A stretch of DNA of 64,000 nt from Armatimonadetes bacterium 55-13. GTDB lineage: Bacteria > Armatimonadota > Fimbriimonadia > Fimbriimonadales > Fimbriimonadaceae. This document shows positions 30,586 through 40,917 of the stretch, piece after piece (the first letter of the stretch is position 1; each line of letters begins with the position of its first letter). The notes beneath the pieces were generated by a model. That model was not told the DNA's origin. It made no database searches and saw only the letters and a list, made by a program, of their open reading frames with translations. The stretch covers positions 310,436 to 374,435 of the forward strand of contig MKRX01000006.1 of NCBI GenBank assembly GCA_001898035.1. The letters are read 5' to 3'. A program made the translations under genes and the position numbers.

Positions 30586-31548
30586 ATGATTTCTCCTATG
30601 CGATGGGACCGAGACCGGCTCATCATGCTCGATCAGCGCGTTTTGCCGACCCAAGAAGCATGGTTGGAACTCTCTCAATACCATGAGGTTGTCCAGGCGA
30701 TTCGGGACATGGCGGTGCGCGGCGCCCCTGCCATTGGAGTGGCGGCCGCGTACGGAATGGCACTGGCTGCCCTGAATCACGTGCCCAAACATCAGGCAAA
30801 GGCGGCCCTTGCCGCATCGAGGCCGACCGCAGTCAATCTTTTTTGGGCGCTGGATCGCATCGATAACATGCCGATCTGGTCGTTCGAGGAAGTGCTGGCT
30901 GAGGCACAAGCCATCGAGCAAGAGGATTTGGAGATGAATTACGCGATAGGTCGCCATGGCGCAGAGCTCATTGCCCAAGGTGCGAACATCATGACAGTCT
31001 GCAACACCGGGTCACTCGCCACCGCTGGACATGGAACCGCCCTCGGCGTGATTCGTACGGCTCACCAAGAAGGAAAAGGGATTCACGTGTACTCATGCGA
31101 AACTCGGCCGCGCCAACAGGGACTTCGGTTAACTGCCTATGAGTTAAGCGCAGAAGGGATTCCGTTCCACTCGATTGCCGACGGGGTCGCCGGCTCGCTG
31201 ATGAGAGCTGGGAAGGTCGATTGCGTCATTGCTGGCGCGGACCGGATTGCCGCGAATGGTGATTCCGCCAATAAGATTGGAACCTATTCACTGGCCGTTT
31301 TGGCCAATCACCATGGCATTCCGTTCTATATCGCCGCTCCATCATCAACTCTGGATCCTACGTTGCCGACGGGCGATCTCATCCCCATCGAGGAGCGTTC
31401 TGCCGAAGAACTCACTCACATCGAAGGCATTCAAATCGCACCGACCAACTGTCCAGTTTTCAATCCTGCCTTCGACGTCACTCCGGGGCATTTGATTTCC
31501 GCGATCGTCACGGAAAAGGGCATCGTTCGCGCTCCCTACTCTTTCTAA
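30586..31548 (+). CDS. mtnA: S-methyl-5-thioribose-1-phosphate isomerase
   Basis: Converts methylthioribose-1-phosphate to the ribulose form in the methionine salvage pathway. At 320 aa it is slightly shorter than the family mean of about 345. Signatures: MAVRGAPAIGVAAAYGMALA, the catalytic cysteine in TVCNTGSLATAGHGTAL, the ETRPRQQGLRLTAYEL segment and the catalytic aspartate in IAGADRIAANGDSANKIGTY. No other methionine salvage genes are next to it in this window. Confidence 0.93.
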   Translation: MISPMRWDRDRLIMLDQRVLPTQEAWLELSQYHEVVQAIRDMAVRGAPAIGVAAAYGMALAALNHVPKHQAKAALAASRPTAVNLFWALDRIDNMPIWSFEEVLAEAQAIEQEDLEMNYAIGRHGAELIAQGANIMTVCNTGSLATAGHGTALGVIRTAHQEGKGIHVYSCETRPRQQGLRLTAYELSAEGIPFHSIADGVAGSLMRAGKVDCVIAGADRIAANGDSANKIGTYSLAVLANHHGIPFYIAAPSSTLDPTLPTGDLIPIEERSAEELTHIEGIQIAPTNCPVFNPAFDVTPGHLISAIVTEKGIVRAPYSF

Positions 31549-31550
31549 AC

Positions 31551-31583
31551 AAAAAAGCGGGCTCTGTCTACAGACAGAGCCCG
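31551..31583. terminator. Terminator between mtnA and the small basic protein gene
   Basis: CGGGCTCTGTCT (31558-31569) is inverse to AGACAGAGCCCG (31572-31583). The A-run 31551-31556 becomes a T-run on the minus strand, so it serves best the minus-strand gene at 31606-31836, but it also stands directly behind mtnA. Confidence 0.8.
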
Positions 31584-31605
31584 TCCTTACTTAACCTTTG
31601 CCTGG

Positions 31606-31836
31606 TTATTCCCAGGCTTCCCGTAAATCTTGATTTGCTCGCCAACTTTCCCGCATCACTTGGGCTTTCTTAGCTAAATGATGCTGAGCTTTCAAAGTTA
31701 GTTTCGCCGGTTGCTTTGCGGCCCTCGACACCGCGGTCTTTGTTCTTTCGAACTGTTCGGCGACCCAGTCTCGGGTCCTGTTAACTTTGGAAAAGAAGCG
31801 TTGGCGTCGACGCCACGCCCGATTACGGTTCGTCAT
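31606..31836 (-). CDS. Small basic protein of unknown function
   Basis: From the ATG at 31836 (preceded by GAGGAGA) the protein is 76 aa: MTNRNRAWRRRQRFFSKVNR, then TKTAVSRAAKQPAKLTLKAQ, ending NQDLREAWE. It is rich in Arg and Lys and almost wholly helical by pattern, with no membrane segment, so nucleic-acid binding is possible. The frame is open to 31932 but the added residues contain no ribosome-binding support. No family recognised. Confidence 0.5.
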   Translation of the reverse strand: MTNRNRAWRRRQRFFSKVNRTRDWVAEQFERTKTAVSRAAKQPAKLTLKAQHHLAKKAQVMRESWRANQDLREAWE

Positions 31837-32012
31837 CACACTTATCTCCTCGGACGAGATTGATACGGGATTTACCCGTATGTTCACTATTATCCGACCA
31901 GTTTTCAGATTCCGTGGTTCCGTATTCGGCAAGTTTTGATACGTTCCCTAACGATATCTACCAGTTGCACGAATTTCTCGACCCTTGGCCTAATAATTGC
32001 AAAGCGGGGAGC

Positions 32013-33179
32013 CTATTTCAGTTCCTCTAGCGCCTTCTTGGCGTCAGCGTATTCGGGATCGAGCTTTAGAGCCATTTGATATTGCACTTTGGCGTCTTTC
32101 TTCTTGCCCTGTGACTTTAGAAAGTTGCCGTAGCTTAGATAGAAAAATGGACGGTCAGGCGCCAACTCCAACGCCTTCTTAAAAGAGGAATCCGCATCCT
32201 TGCTCTTTTCTTGCCGCCAAAGGGAGATCGCCAGGTCTAGATGTCCATTTGCGTAGGTTGGAAACTTTGAAATCAGTTGTTTGTAGAGATCGAGGGAATC
32301 AACGTAATGCCGTTGATTGTCAATCACGTTAGCAAGACGCAGAAGGAATTGCGGTGCATCCGGCGCGATTTCAACGAGCCGCCTGGTTATCTCCTCTGCC
32401 TCCCGATCTCGGTGTGTATCTACATAGAGTTGGGAAAGTCCATCCAAAGCCCGGAAGCGCTTGGGATCCAAGAGGAGGGCCTGCTTGTAGGCCTTCTCGG
32501 CCTTTGTCGACCGATCGGTGACGCGGTAGACATCTCCAAGATTTGCATAGGCGAAGGGGTTTTGAGAATCTAGAAGGAGACCTTTGAGAAGTAACTTTTC
32601 CGCATCGTCATAGCGCTTTCCATTGTAGAAAATCACGGCCATCTCGAACATCGCTCGCGAATTATCGGGATTGATTTCCAGCGCTTTTGCGTACTGAGCT
32701 TCCGCTTCTTTTTCCTTCCCAGCGGCATCGAGAGCGTTGCCGAAGTCCACGTAATTGTCCGACTCGTCCGGCTCGAGTTCAACTGCCTTCCCGTAGGCTG
32801 CCACCGCTTGTGGAAACTGCTTCTGGTTGAAGTAACAATCTCCCACGAACTTATAGCCACCCGAGAATTTTGGAAGAAGCTGAGTCACTTTTTGGAAGCA
32901 CGGCAAGGCATCGGCAAAGCGATCTTGATAGAAAATGGCCCGTCCGAGCTGATAGTTGCATTCGGGATCATCGGGCGACTTTTCGACGCATTTCTTGGCA
33001 ATGGTCTCAGCCTCGGCATACTTACCATCTTTAATCAGCTTTTGCGCTTGCTCAATTTCAGGAGCTTGTTGCTTCTTAGGGGGGTCTTGAGCGGGCGCGC
33101 CAAAAGCGGAGCGAGATAGCCCGCCAAATCCAACGAGCATCAAGGATGCAACACAAATAGGACCGAATTTCCTCAGCAC
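32013..33179 (-). CDS. Exported tetratricopeptide-repeat protein
   Basis: A 388-aa protein with a signal peptide (VASLMLVGFGGLSRSAFGAP) and about nine TPR units from residue 45 to the end; representative units are AVAAYGKAVELEPDESDNYV, AEAQYAKALEINPDNSRAMF and AEKAYKQALLLDPKRFRALD. Such arrays mediate protein-protein contacts; a periplasmic assembly role is plausible. The start is GTG at 33179. It is immediately downstream (same strand) of the 16S rRNA unit, separated by that unit's terminator. Confidence 0.85.
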   Translation of the reverse strand: MLRKFGPICVASLMLVGFGGLSRSAFGAPAQDPPKKQQAPEIEQAQKLIKDGKYAEAETIAKKCVEKSPDDPECNYQLGRAIFYQDRFADALPCFQKVTQLLPKFSGGYKFVGDCYFNQKQFPQAVAAYGKAVELEPDESDNYVDFGNALDAAGKEKEAEAQYAKALEINPDNSRAMFEMAVIFYNGKRYDDAEKLLLKGLLLDSQNPFAYANLGDVYRVTDRSTKAEKAYKQALLLDPKRFRALDGLSQLYVDTHRDREAEEITRRLVEIAPDAPQFLLRLANVIDNQRHYVDSLDLYKQLISKFPTYANGHLDLAISLWRQEKSKDADSSFKKALELAPDRPFFYLSYGNFLKSQGKKKDAKVQYQMALKLDPEYADAKKALEELK

Positions 33180-33228
33180 CCTTGTTATGACGACAGCGAC
33201 CCCGTTTCGTCACAGTAATGAGGACAAG

Positions 33229-33267
33229 AATAAAAAGAAAAAGCCCAGCCGAAATAATCGACTGGGC
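33229..33267 (-). terminator. Terminator of the 16S rRNA transcript
   Basis: On the minus strand GCCCAGTCG (33267-33259) pairs with CGGCTGGGC (33251-33243) with one G-T pair, followed by TTTTTCTTTTTATTC. It lies about 90 nt downstream of the 3' end of the 16S gene, with no 23S or tRNA in between. Confidence 0.85.
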
Positions 33268-33358
33268 GTTTCTTGAAAGCTCGCCAGAGAGAGAACAGAA
33301 CTGTAGACCGACCTGGATATGTCGATCCTAGTAATACTAGTTCGAGTGCTTATCCTTT

Positions 33359-34868
<1,510 letters not shown>

Positions 34869-35114
34869 AGTGTTGACCAAAAATCCGATTACTCGGACTT
34901 GGTTGACTTTTTAATTTGAAGTTTCCATCGCTGGATCCCATTCCCACCGAAACAAGTTCGCAGGGTCAGGGCCTTCTCCCTCGGGCTTAGCCCTCAGGTT
35001 TTTACGGGATCATATGTTATTGATCTCGATTTATCAAGACTACTGTTCTGAACGTCTTTCTCTCTATTGAGCTTTCAAGGTACTTCGCGCTTTCGTTTCT
35101 TCGTTTCAGGCGCA
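34869..35114 (-). other. 5' leader of the 16S rRNA transcript
   Basis: About 245 nt between the predicted start of transcription and the 16S 5' end. No ORF. It is expected to hold processing stems and antitermination signals; I cannot identify a boxA with confidence. Confidence 0.6.
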
Positions 35115-35120
35115 AGAGAT

Positions 35121-35150
35121 ATTGTAGGCAGATCGTCTTTCGTTTGTCAA
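35121..35150 (-). promoter_or_regulatory. Strong promoter of the 16S rRNA gene
   Basis: On the minus strand TTGACA (35150-35145) and TACAAT (35126-35121) are 18 nt apart. Both hexamers are nearly perfect. Transcription would begin near 35114. The rest of the stretch up to the DUF6345 gene (35151-35464) contains T/C-rich sequence and no gene that I can support. Confidence 0.85.
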
Positions 35151-35464
35151 GTCCTTCTCGATTTTTTCTCGAAATTCTTGATTCGTTTCTTCGATCCGTC
35201 TCGTCTTTCTGTTTAGGCCTTTCTCGCGTTAGCGATCAGACTTCAACCGGCTGACGAGGGGAAAATGTACCAGACGACTTCCCAAAGATGCGCCCCTCTG
35301 GGACCACTTTTCTTAATTTCCTCTTAAACCCCGGTAATTCAGGCTCAAAACTGCCTCCTTAACACCAAAGGGACCTACCTGGGCCCACTTTAGTTAGTGC
35401 CACAAACCTTCAAGAAACGGAGACCATGAGTCGTCCTCGTTATTTGTCGAGGCAGGAAATTGCC

Positions 35465-37288
35465 ATGAAGAACTCAGGGTCTTTTAGAAAACAAAGTCGT
35501 TTCATGAGCTCGCTGGTCCTAGCGATTGCCGGAACGACCGCCTTTGCCCAAGAAAAACTGCCCGTCTACGAAGTCGCCGGGCCCCTAGTCACCCCCAATT
35601 CTGGAAAGTCGCTTGCCAAGAACCTTTCTGTAGAGGGAATGGTGGACGCCTCGTCTATCTTCTCTTACTATCCCGCCAAGTCTCCCCTTGTGATTCCGCA
35701 AAAGAAGCTCACTACCGGAATTCAAGAATCAGAAGACCGCGGCGTTCGGGAGGACTACGCGCTGGACCTCGCCGGACTGAACCGGCTGGTCAGCGTCCCT
35801 CGGGCCACCGCACAGCGACAAGTCACTCGCGCCCTTAGCCTTGCCGGCATTCGCCTTCAGGAAGCCAAGCCAATGGTCTCGGAATCGCGACTGGAAATTC
35901 GTGACCCCAAAGGGAAGCCTCTTGCATCCAAGAACCTCGAAACCGTCGTGAGCTACCAAATGTCCCTCGGAGGCATCCCTGCCGTAGGTCCAGGCTTCAA
36001 AGCTCGATTCGCCTTCGCCCCCTCCGGCTCCCTCAGTCAAGCCTATGTCTTCGGCCGCCAACTCAAGAAGGGCCCCGAAGTGCCGCTGATGTCCAAATCC
36101 GAAGCGCTTCAAATGGCCATGGCCTCCTTCGGAACCAAGAACACCAAGTTGACCGCCCGAGTGGTCTACTTCCTTCCTGGCCCTGATGTTGAAGCCAAAC
36201 GGATCTTTCCTCACTACGAAATCGGCGGCACCATGCAGCTGGGTAAGGAAGTGATCAAACTGCGCCCGATGTTCATCCCCGCCGCCAAGGGTTACCTCCA
36301 AGCTTCGGTCTCCGCGAACTCACGCGGCGGATCGGTCAGCGGCAAGGTCTCAATCCGAGGTGGACGCAAACCCTACACCGTGCAATGGGACAGTTCGACG
36401 ACCGATCTTGGCAAAGCGGCCTTTAACGAAAGTGGCGTCCAATACCAAGTCAAAAACCGCTTCGGAACGGAGACCACCAACGAAACGCTGAAAGCGGTCG
36501 TCACCGATGCGGATGGCCTGCGCGTCACCACCTCCTCTTCCCTCAAGGTTGTCACCCTCTTCGACTATTCACCGGAAGCCCTCTTCGCCAGTCTTGCTCC
36601 CACTCCCCGGGCCAAGAAGCCAGGACGCTATGACGGAGCGATCGAATATATCGACTGGGCAACTAACGCGAGTAACTGCCGAAGCGAAATGAACAACCGC
36701 GGCCTTCCCGTCCAGTTCTACTGGGGAGAAAACAACGCCTGGGAACAAGACTTTAAGAAGGAAAGCGCCGGCGGCGACGATAGCAATTGGGTTGATGACG
36801 TAGACGTCACCTTCTATACCGGTCATGCCAATGGTGATGGATTTGTCTTCAAGTCCAACCATGACGACACCTTCCTTCACTATAACGACGCCTCCTGGGG
36901 CGAGCGGGAAGCCGAGTGGATCGTCATCGCCGCATGTGGCCCGCTGCAACCGACCGAAGGTGGACGTGGTCTTGACCGCTGGGTCCCCGCCTTCCGAGGA
37001 CTCCATATCCTGATGGGCTACGGCAACATCAGCTACGACTCGAATGAAGAAGGTCGCAAGTTCATGAATCGAATCCTGCGAAACTCCAATCCCACCAAGG
37101 TCAGAGATGCCTGGATTTCCACCGCCTCGGAAGAGCAACCTTCCGATGTCCTCATGGGACTCATGGGTGTGGTCCGAGACGACTGGGCTTGGAACTGGGA
37201 CGACTACTTCTGGGGCAAGGGTCCGGTCGGGCCAGACATCCCCGCCAACCGTGTGATCGCATATTGGTATTACGTCGTGCCCTGCTAA
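35465..37288 (+). CDS. DUF6345 domain protein, secreted; possible clan CD peptidase
   Basis: A 607-aa secreted protein (start 35465; signal FMSSLVLAIAGTTAFAQ). The frame also opens at 35426 with a GGAG just before that ATG, so the start is uncertain by 13 residues. About residues 50-280 form a domain with the DLAGLNRLVSVPRATAQRQV region; about 290-360 resemble an Ig-like fold (KPYTVQWDSSTTDLGKAA). The C-terminal 220 residues are the DUF6345 region. Two segments there, DVTFYTGHANGDGF and EWIVIAACGPLQ, have the layout of clan CD peptidases: hydrophobic strand, then His-containing loop; hydrophobic strand, then Ala-Cys. Peptidase activity is an inference. The C-terminus ends WYYVVPC. Confidence 0.65.
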   Translation: MKNSGSFRKQSRFMSSLVLAIAGTTAFAQEKLPVYEVAGPLVTPNSGKSLAKNLSVEGMVDASSIFSYYPAKSPLVIPQKKLTTGIQESEDRGVREDYALDLAGLNRLVSVPRATAQRQVTRALSLAGIRLQEAKPMVSESRLEIRDPKGKPLASKNLETVVSYQMSLGGIPAVGPGFKARFAFAPSGSLSQAYVFGRQLKKGPEVPLMSKSEALQMAMASFGTKNTKLTARVVYFLPGPDVEAKRIFPHYEIGGTMQLGKEVIKLRPMFIPAAKGYLQASVSANSRGGSVSGKVSIRGGRKPYTVQWDSSTTDLGKAAFNESGVQYQVKNRFGTETTNETLKAVVTDADGLRVTTSSSLKVVTLFDYSPEALFASLAPTPRAKKPGRYDGAIEYIDWATNASNCRSEMNNRGLPVQFYWGENNAWEQDFKKESAGGDDSNWVDDVDVTFYTGHANGDGFVFKSNHDDTFLHYNDASWGEREAEWIVIAACGPLQPTEGGRGLDRWVPAFRGLHILMGYGNISYDSNEEGRKFMNRILRNSNPTKVRDAWISTASEEQPSDVLMGLMGVVRDDWAWNWDDYFWGKGPVGPDIPANRVIAYWYYVVPC

Positions 37289-37361
37289 AGGTTAGTGATG
37301 GGAGTTTCACCCTGGTGGAACTCCCTTTATCCGGGCTAAGAATGGTAACTTACGCCCAACG

Positions 37362-39569
37362 GTGCGCACCCTCTACACCATCACCCTCTTCTTAAGTTCG
37401 GCCCTTCTGTTCTTGGTTCAACCGATGGTCGCCAAGATGATCCTTCCCCGACTAGGAGGGTCTCCCGCCGTCTGGACCGCCAGCATGCTCTTCTTCCAAG
37501 CGCTGCTGTTGGCTGGATACGCCTATGCCCACTGGTCCACCCGAGCGCTCGGCCTCAGGAGGCAGCCCAAGATTCATTTATTGGTCTTGTTGGGAGCGCT
37601 CGCCGCCATTCCGCTCTTTCTCCATACGGCCCACCAACTACGAACGGGCGAAGCCGCTGGGCTGGACTCTGGAAACGCGAATCCCGTATTCATCGCGCTA
37701 CAGGTACTCGCGGTTCTGATTGGCCCTTTATTCTTCGTCGTTTCGGCAGGAGCGCCGTTGCTTCAGCGGTGGTTTTCGACAACGAGCGATCCACATGCGA
37801 AGGATCCTTATTTCCTCTATAGCGCCAGCAACGTGGGGAGCATGTTGGCGCTGCTCGCCTACCCTTTTCTGCTTGAACCCAGCTTCCCGCTCGGCACCCA
37901 GGCGCTGATTTGGTCGGTGGGTTATGGTCTCCTTGTCATCTTGATGATTGCTTGCGCCTTGGTCCTTCCCAAGGCGGTTACGCCAAGAGAGTCTCAGGCA
38001 GAGTTAGAACAATCTGAAGAAGCTATTTCCAAGAAATCTAAGCTTCGCTGGCTCATTCTATCAGCCGTTCCTTCCAGCCTCTTATTGGGCGTGACGAACT
38101 ACCTCACCACGAACATTGCGCCCATGCCCTTGCTCTGGGTGGTTCCGCTTTCGCTCTATCTCATTACCTTTATCGTCGCCTTTGCCAGCAAGCAGTATGT
38201 GAAGTCTGGCGCTTGGGCCCGAGTCCTCCCTTTGATCGTCACCCCGTTAACGCTAGTGATGATCTTGGAGGCCACCGATCCCATTTTTATTCTGGTGGCC
38301 ATGCATTTGGCAGCATTTACCGTGGCTGCCCTCATGTGCCACACACGGCTGTCGGAAACTAGGCCCCAGGCTTCCAAATTGACGGAGTTCTATCTTTGGA
38401 TATCGCTTGGCGGCGTCCTCGGCGGGCTCTTTAACGCGCTTTTGGCTCCGATCATCTTTAAGACTTTGGCCGAATACCCGGTCGCCATCCTGCTCGCATG
38501 TGCGTTACGTCCGGCAAAGGCTGGCATCGTTCAAAGCCTTAAAAAGGACGTGATGGTTGCCGCGTCTCTGGCGGTAGCCTTATTCGGACTGGTGTTCATG
38601 GCTCTTCAGGCGAACATGCCTCCAAGTCCAGCACGAACGGGACTTCTCATTGGACTTCCCGCGGTGATCTGTTTCCTGATGGTGGAGCGGCCCATTCGTT
38701 ACGCGCTTTCTCTGGGCTCCGTGTTCTTTGTGGCTGCGATGACCTCCGTAAACAGCCCGGGAAAGATCCTCCTGACCGATCGGAGCTTTTTTGGCGTTCA
38801 TCGAGTTCTGGAGCGAGCCCATGGGCGCTATCACGAGCTGGTTCACGGCACCACGACCCATGGCATCCAAGACACTCTAAATCCGGGTGAACCTTTAACT
38901 TACTATGTCCGCCAGAGTCCGATAGGTCAAGTTTTCGACTCCTATACGGGGGCCAACAGGAAAGAGAATGTGGCGTTGGTCGGCCTTGGCGTTGGGTCTT
39001 GTGCAGCGTACGGCGAATCCGGGCAGCACCTAACCTATTTTGAAATCGACCCGGTTGTCGACCAAATTGCGAAAGACCCCCAGCTGTTTACCTATCTGCG
39101 AGATTGCAAAGCCGAAGTCGGCGTAAGGCTTGGCGATGCTCGCCTCACCCTGCGCGAAGAACCGAACGGAAAGTTTGGCTTGATCGTCCTCGACGCCTTC
39201 AGTTCCGACTCCATTCCGATCCACCTTCTTACGCGAGAGGCGATTCAGATGTATCTGACCAAGCTTCAACCCGACGGATTCCTTGCTTTTCACATTTCGA
39301 ATCGGTATCTGGACCTCTCCCCCATCCTCGCCAAAATCGGCGAAAGCCTAGGGATGACAGCTTATGAAGACCGATTCGAACCCAGCCAGGAAGAGCTCGA
39401 AAGTGGTATGCGGCCATCTCGATGGATGGTCCTCGCCCGGCAACGCGAGGACATTGAGCTTCTTCTCGCTAAACACGCTTGGGGGCAGGCCCGCTCCAAC
39501 CCAGGAACTCCGCTTTGGACTGATGACTATTCGAATATCCTCAGCGCGTTTAATCGAGACGGAGGCTAG
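37362..39569 (+). CDS. Membrane-fused spermidine synthase-like protein
   Basis: A 735-aa protein. The first 460 residues or so are membrane helices (SSALLFLVQPMVAKMILPRL at the start; this opening is typical of the fused family) and the remainder is a spermidine-synthase-like methyltransferase fold: VALVGLGVGSCAAYGESGQ, the acidic YFEIDPVV end of strand 2, and LIVLDAFSSDSIPIHLLTRE around the substrate site. These fused proteins are frequent in environmental bacteria and their substrate is undefined; polyamine production should not be assumed. Start GTG at 37362, giving MRTLYTITLFLSS. Confidence 0.88.
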   Translation: MRTLYTITLFLSSALLFLVQPMVAKMILPRLGGSPAVWTASMLFFQALLLAGYAYAHWSTRALGLRRQPKIHLLVLLGALAAIPLFLHTAHQLRTGEAAGLDSGNANPVFIALQVLAVLIGPLFFVVSAGAPLLQRWFSTTSDPHAKDPYFLYSASNVGSMLALLAYPFLLEPSFPLGTQALIWSVGYGLLVILMIACALVLPKAVTPRESQAELEQSEEAISKKSKLRWLILSAVPSSLLLGVTNYLTTNIAPMPLLWVVPLSLYLITFIVAFASKQYVKSGAWARVLPLIVTPLTLVMILEATDPIFILVAMHLAAFTVAALMCHTRLSETRPQASKLTEFYLWISLGGVLGGLFNALLAPIIFKTLAEYPVAILLACALRPAKAGIVQSLKKDVMVAASLAVALFGLVFMALQANMPPSPARTGLLIGLPAVICFLMVERPIRYALSLGSVFFVAAMTSVNSPGKILLTDRSFFGVHRVLERAHGRYHELVHGTTTHGIQDTLNPGEPLTYYVRQSPIGQVFDSYTGANRKENVALVGLGVGSCAAYGESGQHLTYFEIDPVVDQIAKDPQLFTYLRDCKAEVGVRLGDARLTLREEPNGKFGLIVLDAFSSDSIPIHLLTREAIQMYLTKLQPDGFLAFHISNRYLDLSPILAKIGESLGMTAYEDRFEPSQEELESGMRPSRWMVLARQREDIELLLAKHAWGQARSNPGTPLWTDDYSNILSAFNRDGG

Positions 39570-40897
39570 AGAGCCTTCATGCGGATCCAAGGCTGTGTCG
39601 GAATGCTGCGCAGGTAGGGCTGTGCCCATTTTTGCTGCGGAAACTTCTTGAAAAACTCTCCCGGATCGAGGGTACTCCCATCTGAGAAGCCCATTCGTGC
39701 CCAGAGTGACATTTTCCCAACCGAATCGGACGTCCCCACCAGAGAGTTCACCGCTCCACTCAACCCACCAAATCCATCCGCCCGACCGCAGAGCGTGGAA
39801 CCACTAGCGCCCTTACGTCCGAGGACCTCATCATAGGTATCGCCAAGGAACGATTGAGCCAAGACCGCGTCTACCTTGCCCTGATTCTGAGTCAGCAGAC
39901 TGTTCCAACGAACCTTGCGGCGGATGCACCCATTAGCGTTTGGATCGGGGTTGAACCCGATGACTTCGTCTTTGATGATCTTAGGATCTTCTGGAAAGTT
40001 GGATCCCACATAAAAGCCGTCCTTGGTTCGATCGAACACGACATTCTTTAATCCAAGCTGCAGCTTTCCGATCTCGTTGGACCGAGTGTCTGCCATCAGC
40101 CAGGTGTTGGCGTATCCGCCATTATTCCCTTTCTTGAAAATCCGCACCATGTCGTCCAGTGAATTTCCGTACTGGATCGCCTTTCGCATCCTCATGAACT
40201 CCGGCAGGCCTTCGGGATCGAACCCGTGGAAACCGCTGATGGTCGTTTCACACAGCATAAGCCCGGCAGAATTGATCGCGAAGTCACTTCCGCTGTGAAT
40301 GAATCCGCAGAGCGCATCCATCATCACTCGATTCCCCTTTTCCGGTTTGATATCCAGCACCGCGTTAAACCGCTGCCCCATGATGTAGTCCCACCATAGG
40401 TTGTGACCCATGACCACCTTGCCGTCCTTGGTGGTCTTGCCTACCGCCACGAACGCGCTACATGCCTCTTTGGCTCCTGTAACGACCTTTCCGGTGCGTT
40501 GAGATTCTAACCAGGGAACGTAGTATCCGCCGACTTCGATGTGGGCATTAAAAGCCAGCATGTCCCATACATCGTATTTGTATCCCTTGGCCACCATTCC
40601 TTCGGCCATTCCGGTTAACTCTTGCTGATACTCTGGGTCTAACTTCTCCCAGAACAGCTTCTTGGTCTCGATTCGGTACCAAGCCCAGGTTTTCGAACCC
40701 AGCCCGGTGCCCTTTAAGGCTCGATGAGCGTCATCGATCTCAGCGGCCAAGAGATAACCGTATTGAAAGCCGATATCCTTCGGTTTTCCCTCCAGGTGCG
40801 TGTATATCCAACCGGCTTGATCCTTTCGGAACGCCTTGGCAAGTCGGGCGTCGGTCTGAACCTGCAGTAGCGCAACGGCGCCAAGGAATGCGAGCAT
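39566..40897 (-). CDS. C45/phospholipase B-like Ntn-hydrolase
   Basis: A 443-aa exported hydrolase with an N-terminal hydrophobic stretch (MLAFLGAVALLQVQ). The family nucleophile is the Cys that becomes N-terminal after autocleavage; here it is C146 in GAKEACSAFVAVG, followed by the typical VMGHNLWWD and the SAGLMLCETTISGFHGF block. The sequence resembles the phospholipase B-like / C45 acyltransferase family, whose members hydrolyse or transfer acyl amides or esters. It follows waaA on the same strand by 20 nt; a TATTCT box in that gap suggests its own promoter. Overlaps the convergent synthase-like gene by 4 nt. Confidence 0.8.
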   Translation of the reverse strand: MLAFLGAVALLQVQTDARLAKAFRKDQAGWIYTHLEGKPKDIGFQYGYLLAAEIDDAHRALKGTGLGSKTWAWYRIETKKLFWEKLDPEYQQELTGMAEGMVAKGYKYDVWDMLAFNAHIEVGGYYVPWLESQRTGKVVTGAKEACSAFVAVGKTTKDGKVVMGHNLWWDYIMGQRFNAVLDIKPEKGNRVMMDALCGFIHSGSDFAINSAGLMLCETTISGFHGFDPEGLPEFMRMRKAIQYGNSLDDMVRIFKKGNNGGYANTWLMADTRSNEIGKLQLGLKNVVFDRTKDGFYVGSNFPEDPKIIKDEVIGFNPDPNANGCIRRKVRWNSLLTQNQGKVDAVLAQSFLGDTYDEVLGRKGASGSTLCGRADGFGGLSGAVNSLVGTSDSVGKMSLWARMGFSDGSTLDPGEFFKKFPQQKWAQPYLRSIPTQPWIRMKAL

Positions 40898-40903
40898 TCC
40901 AAC

Positions 40904-40909
40904 AGAATA
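40904..40909 (-). promoter_or_regulatory. -10 box of the C45-like hydrolase gene (leaderless arrangement)
   Basis: On the minus strand TATTCT ends 6 nt before the ATG at 40897 and no Shine-Dalgarno sequence lies between (GTTGGA). It lies inside the 20-nt waaA-hydrolase gap. Confidence 0.5.
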
Positions 40910-40917
40910 CGACTCTT

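Noticed and set aside
33180-33358. A 23S, 5S or tRNA gene downstream of the 16S gene
   Set aside because: The interval is 180 nt, contains the terminator hairpin and no tRNA-like fold, and is followed by a clear TPR protein gene.
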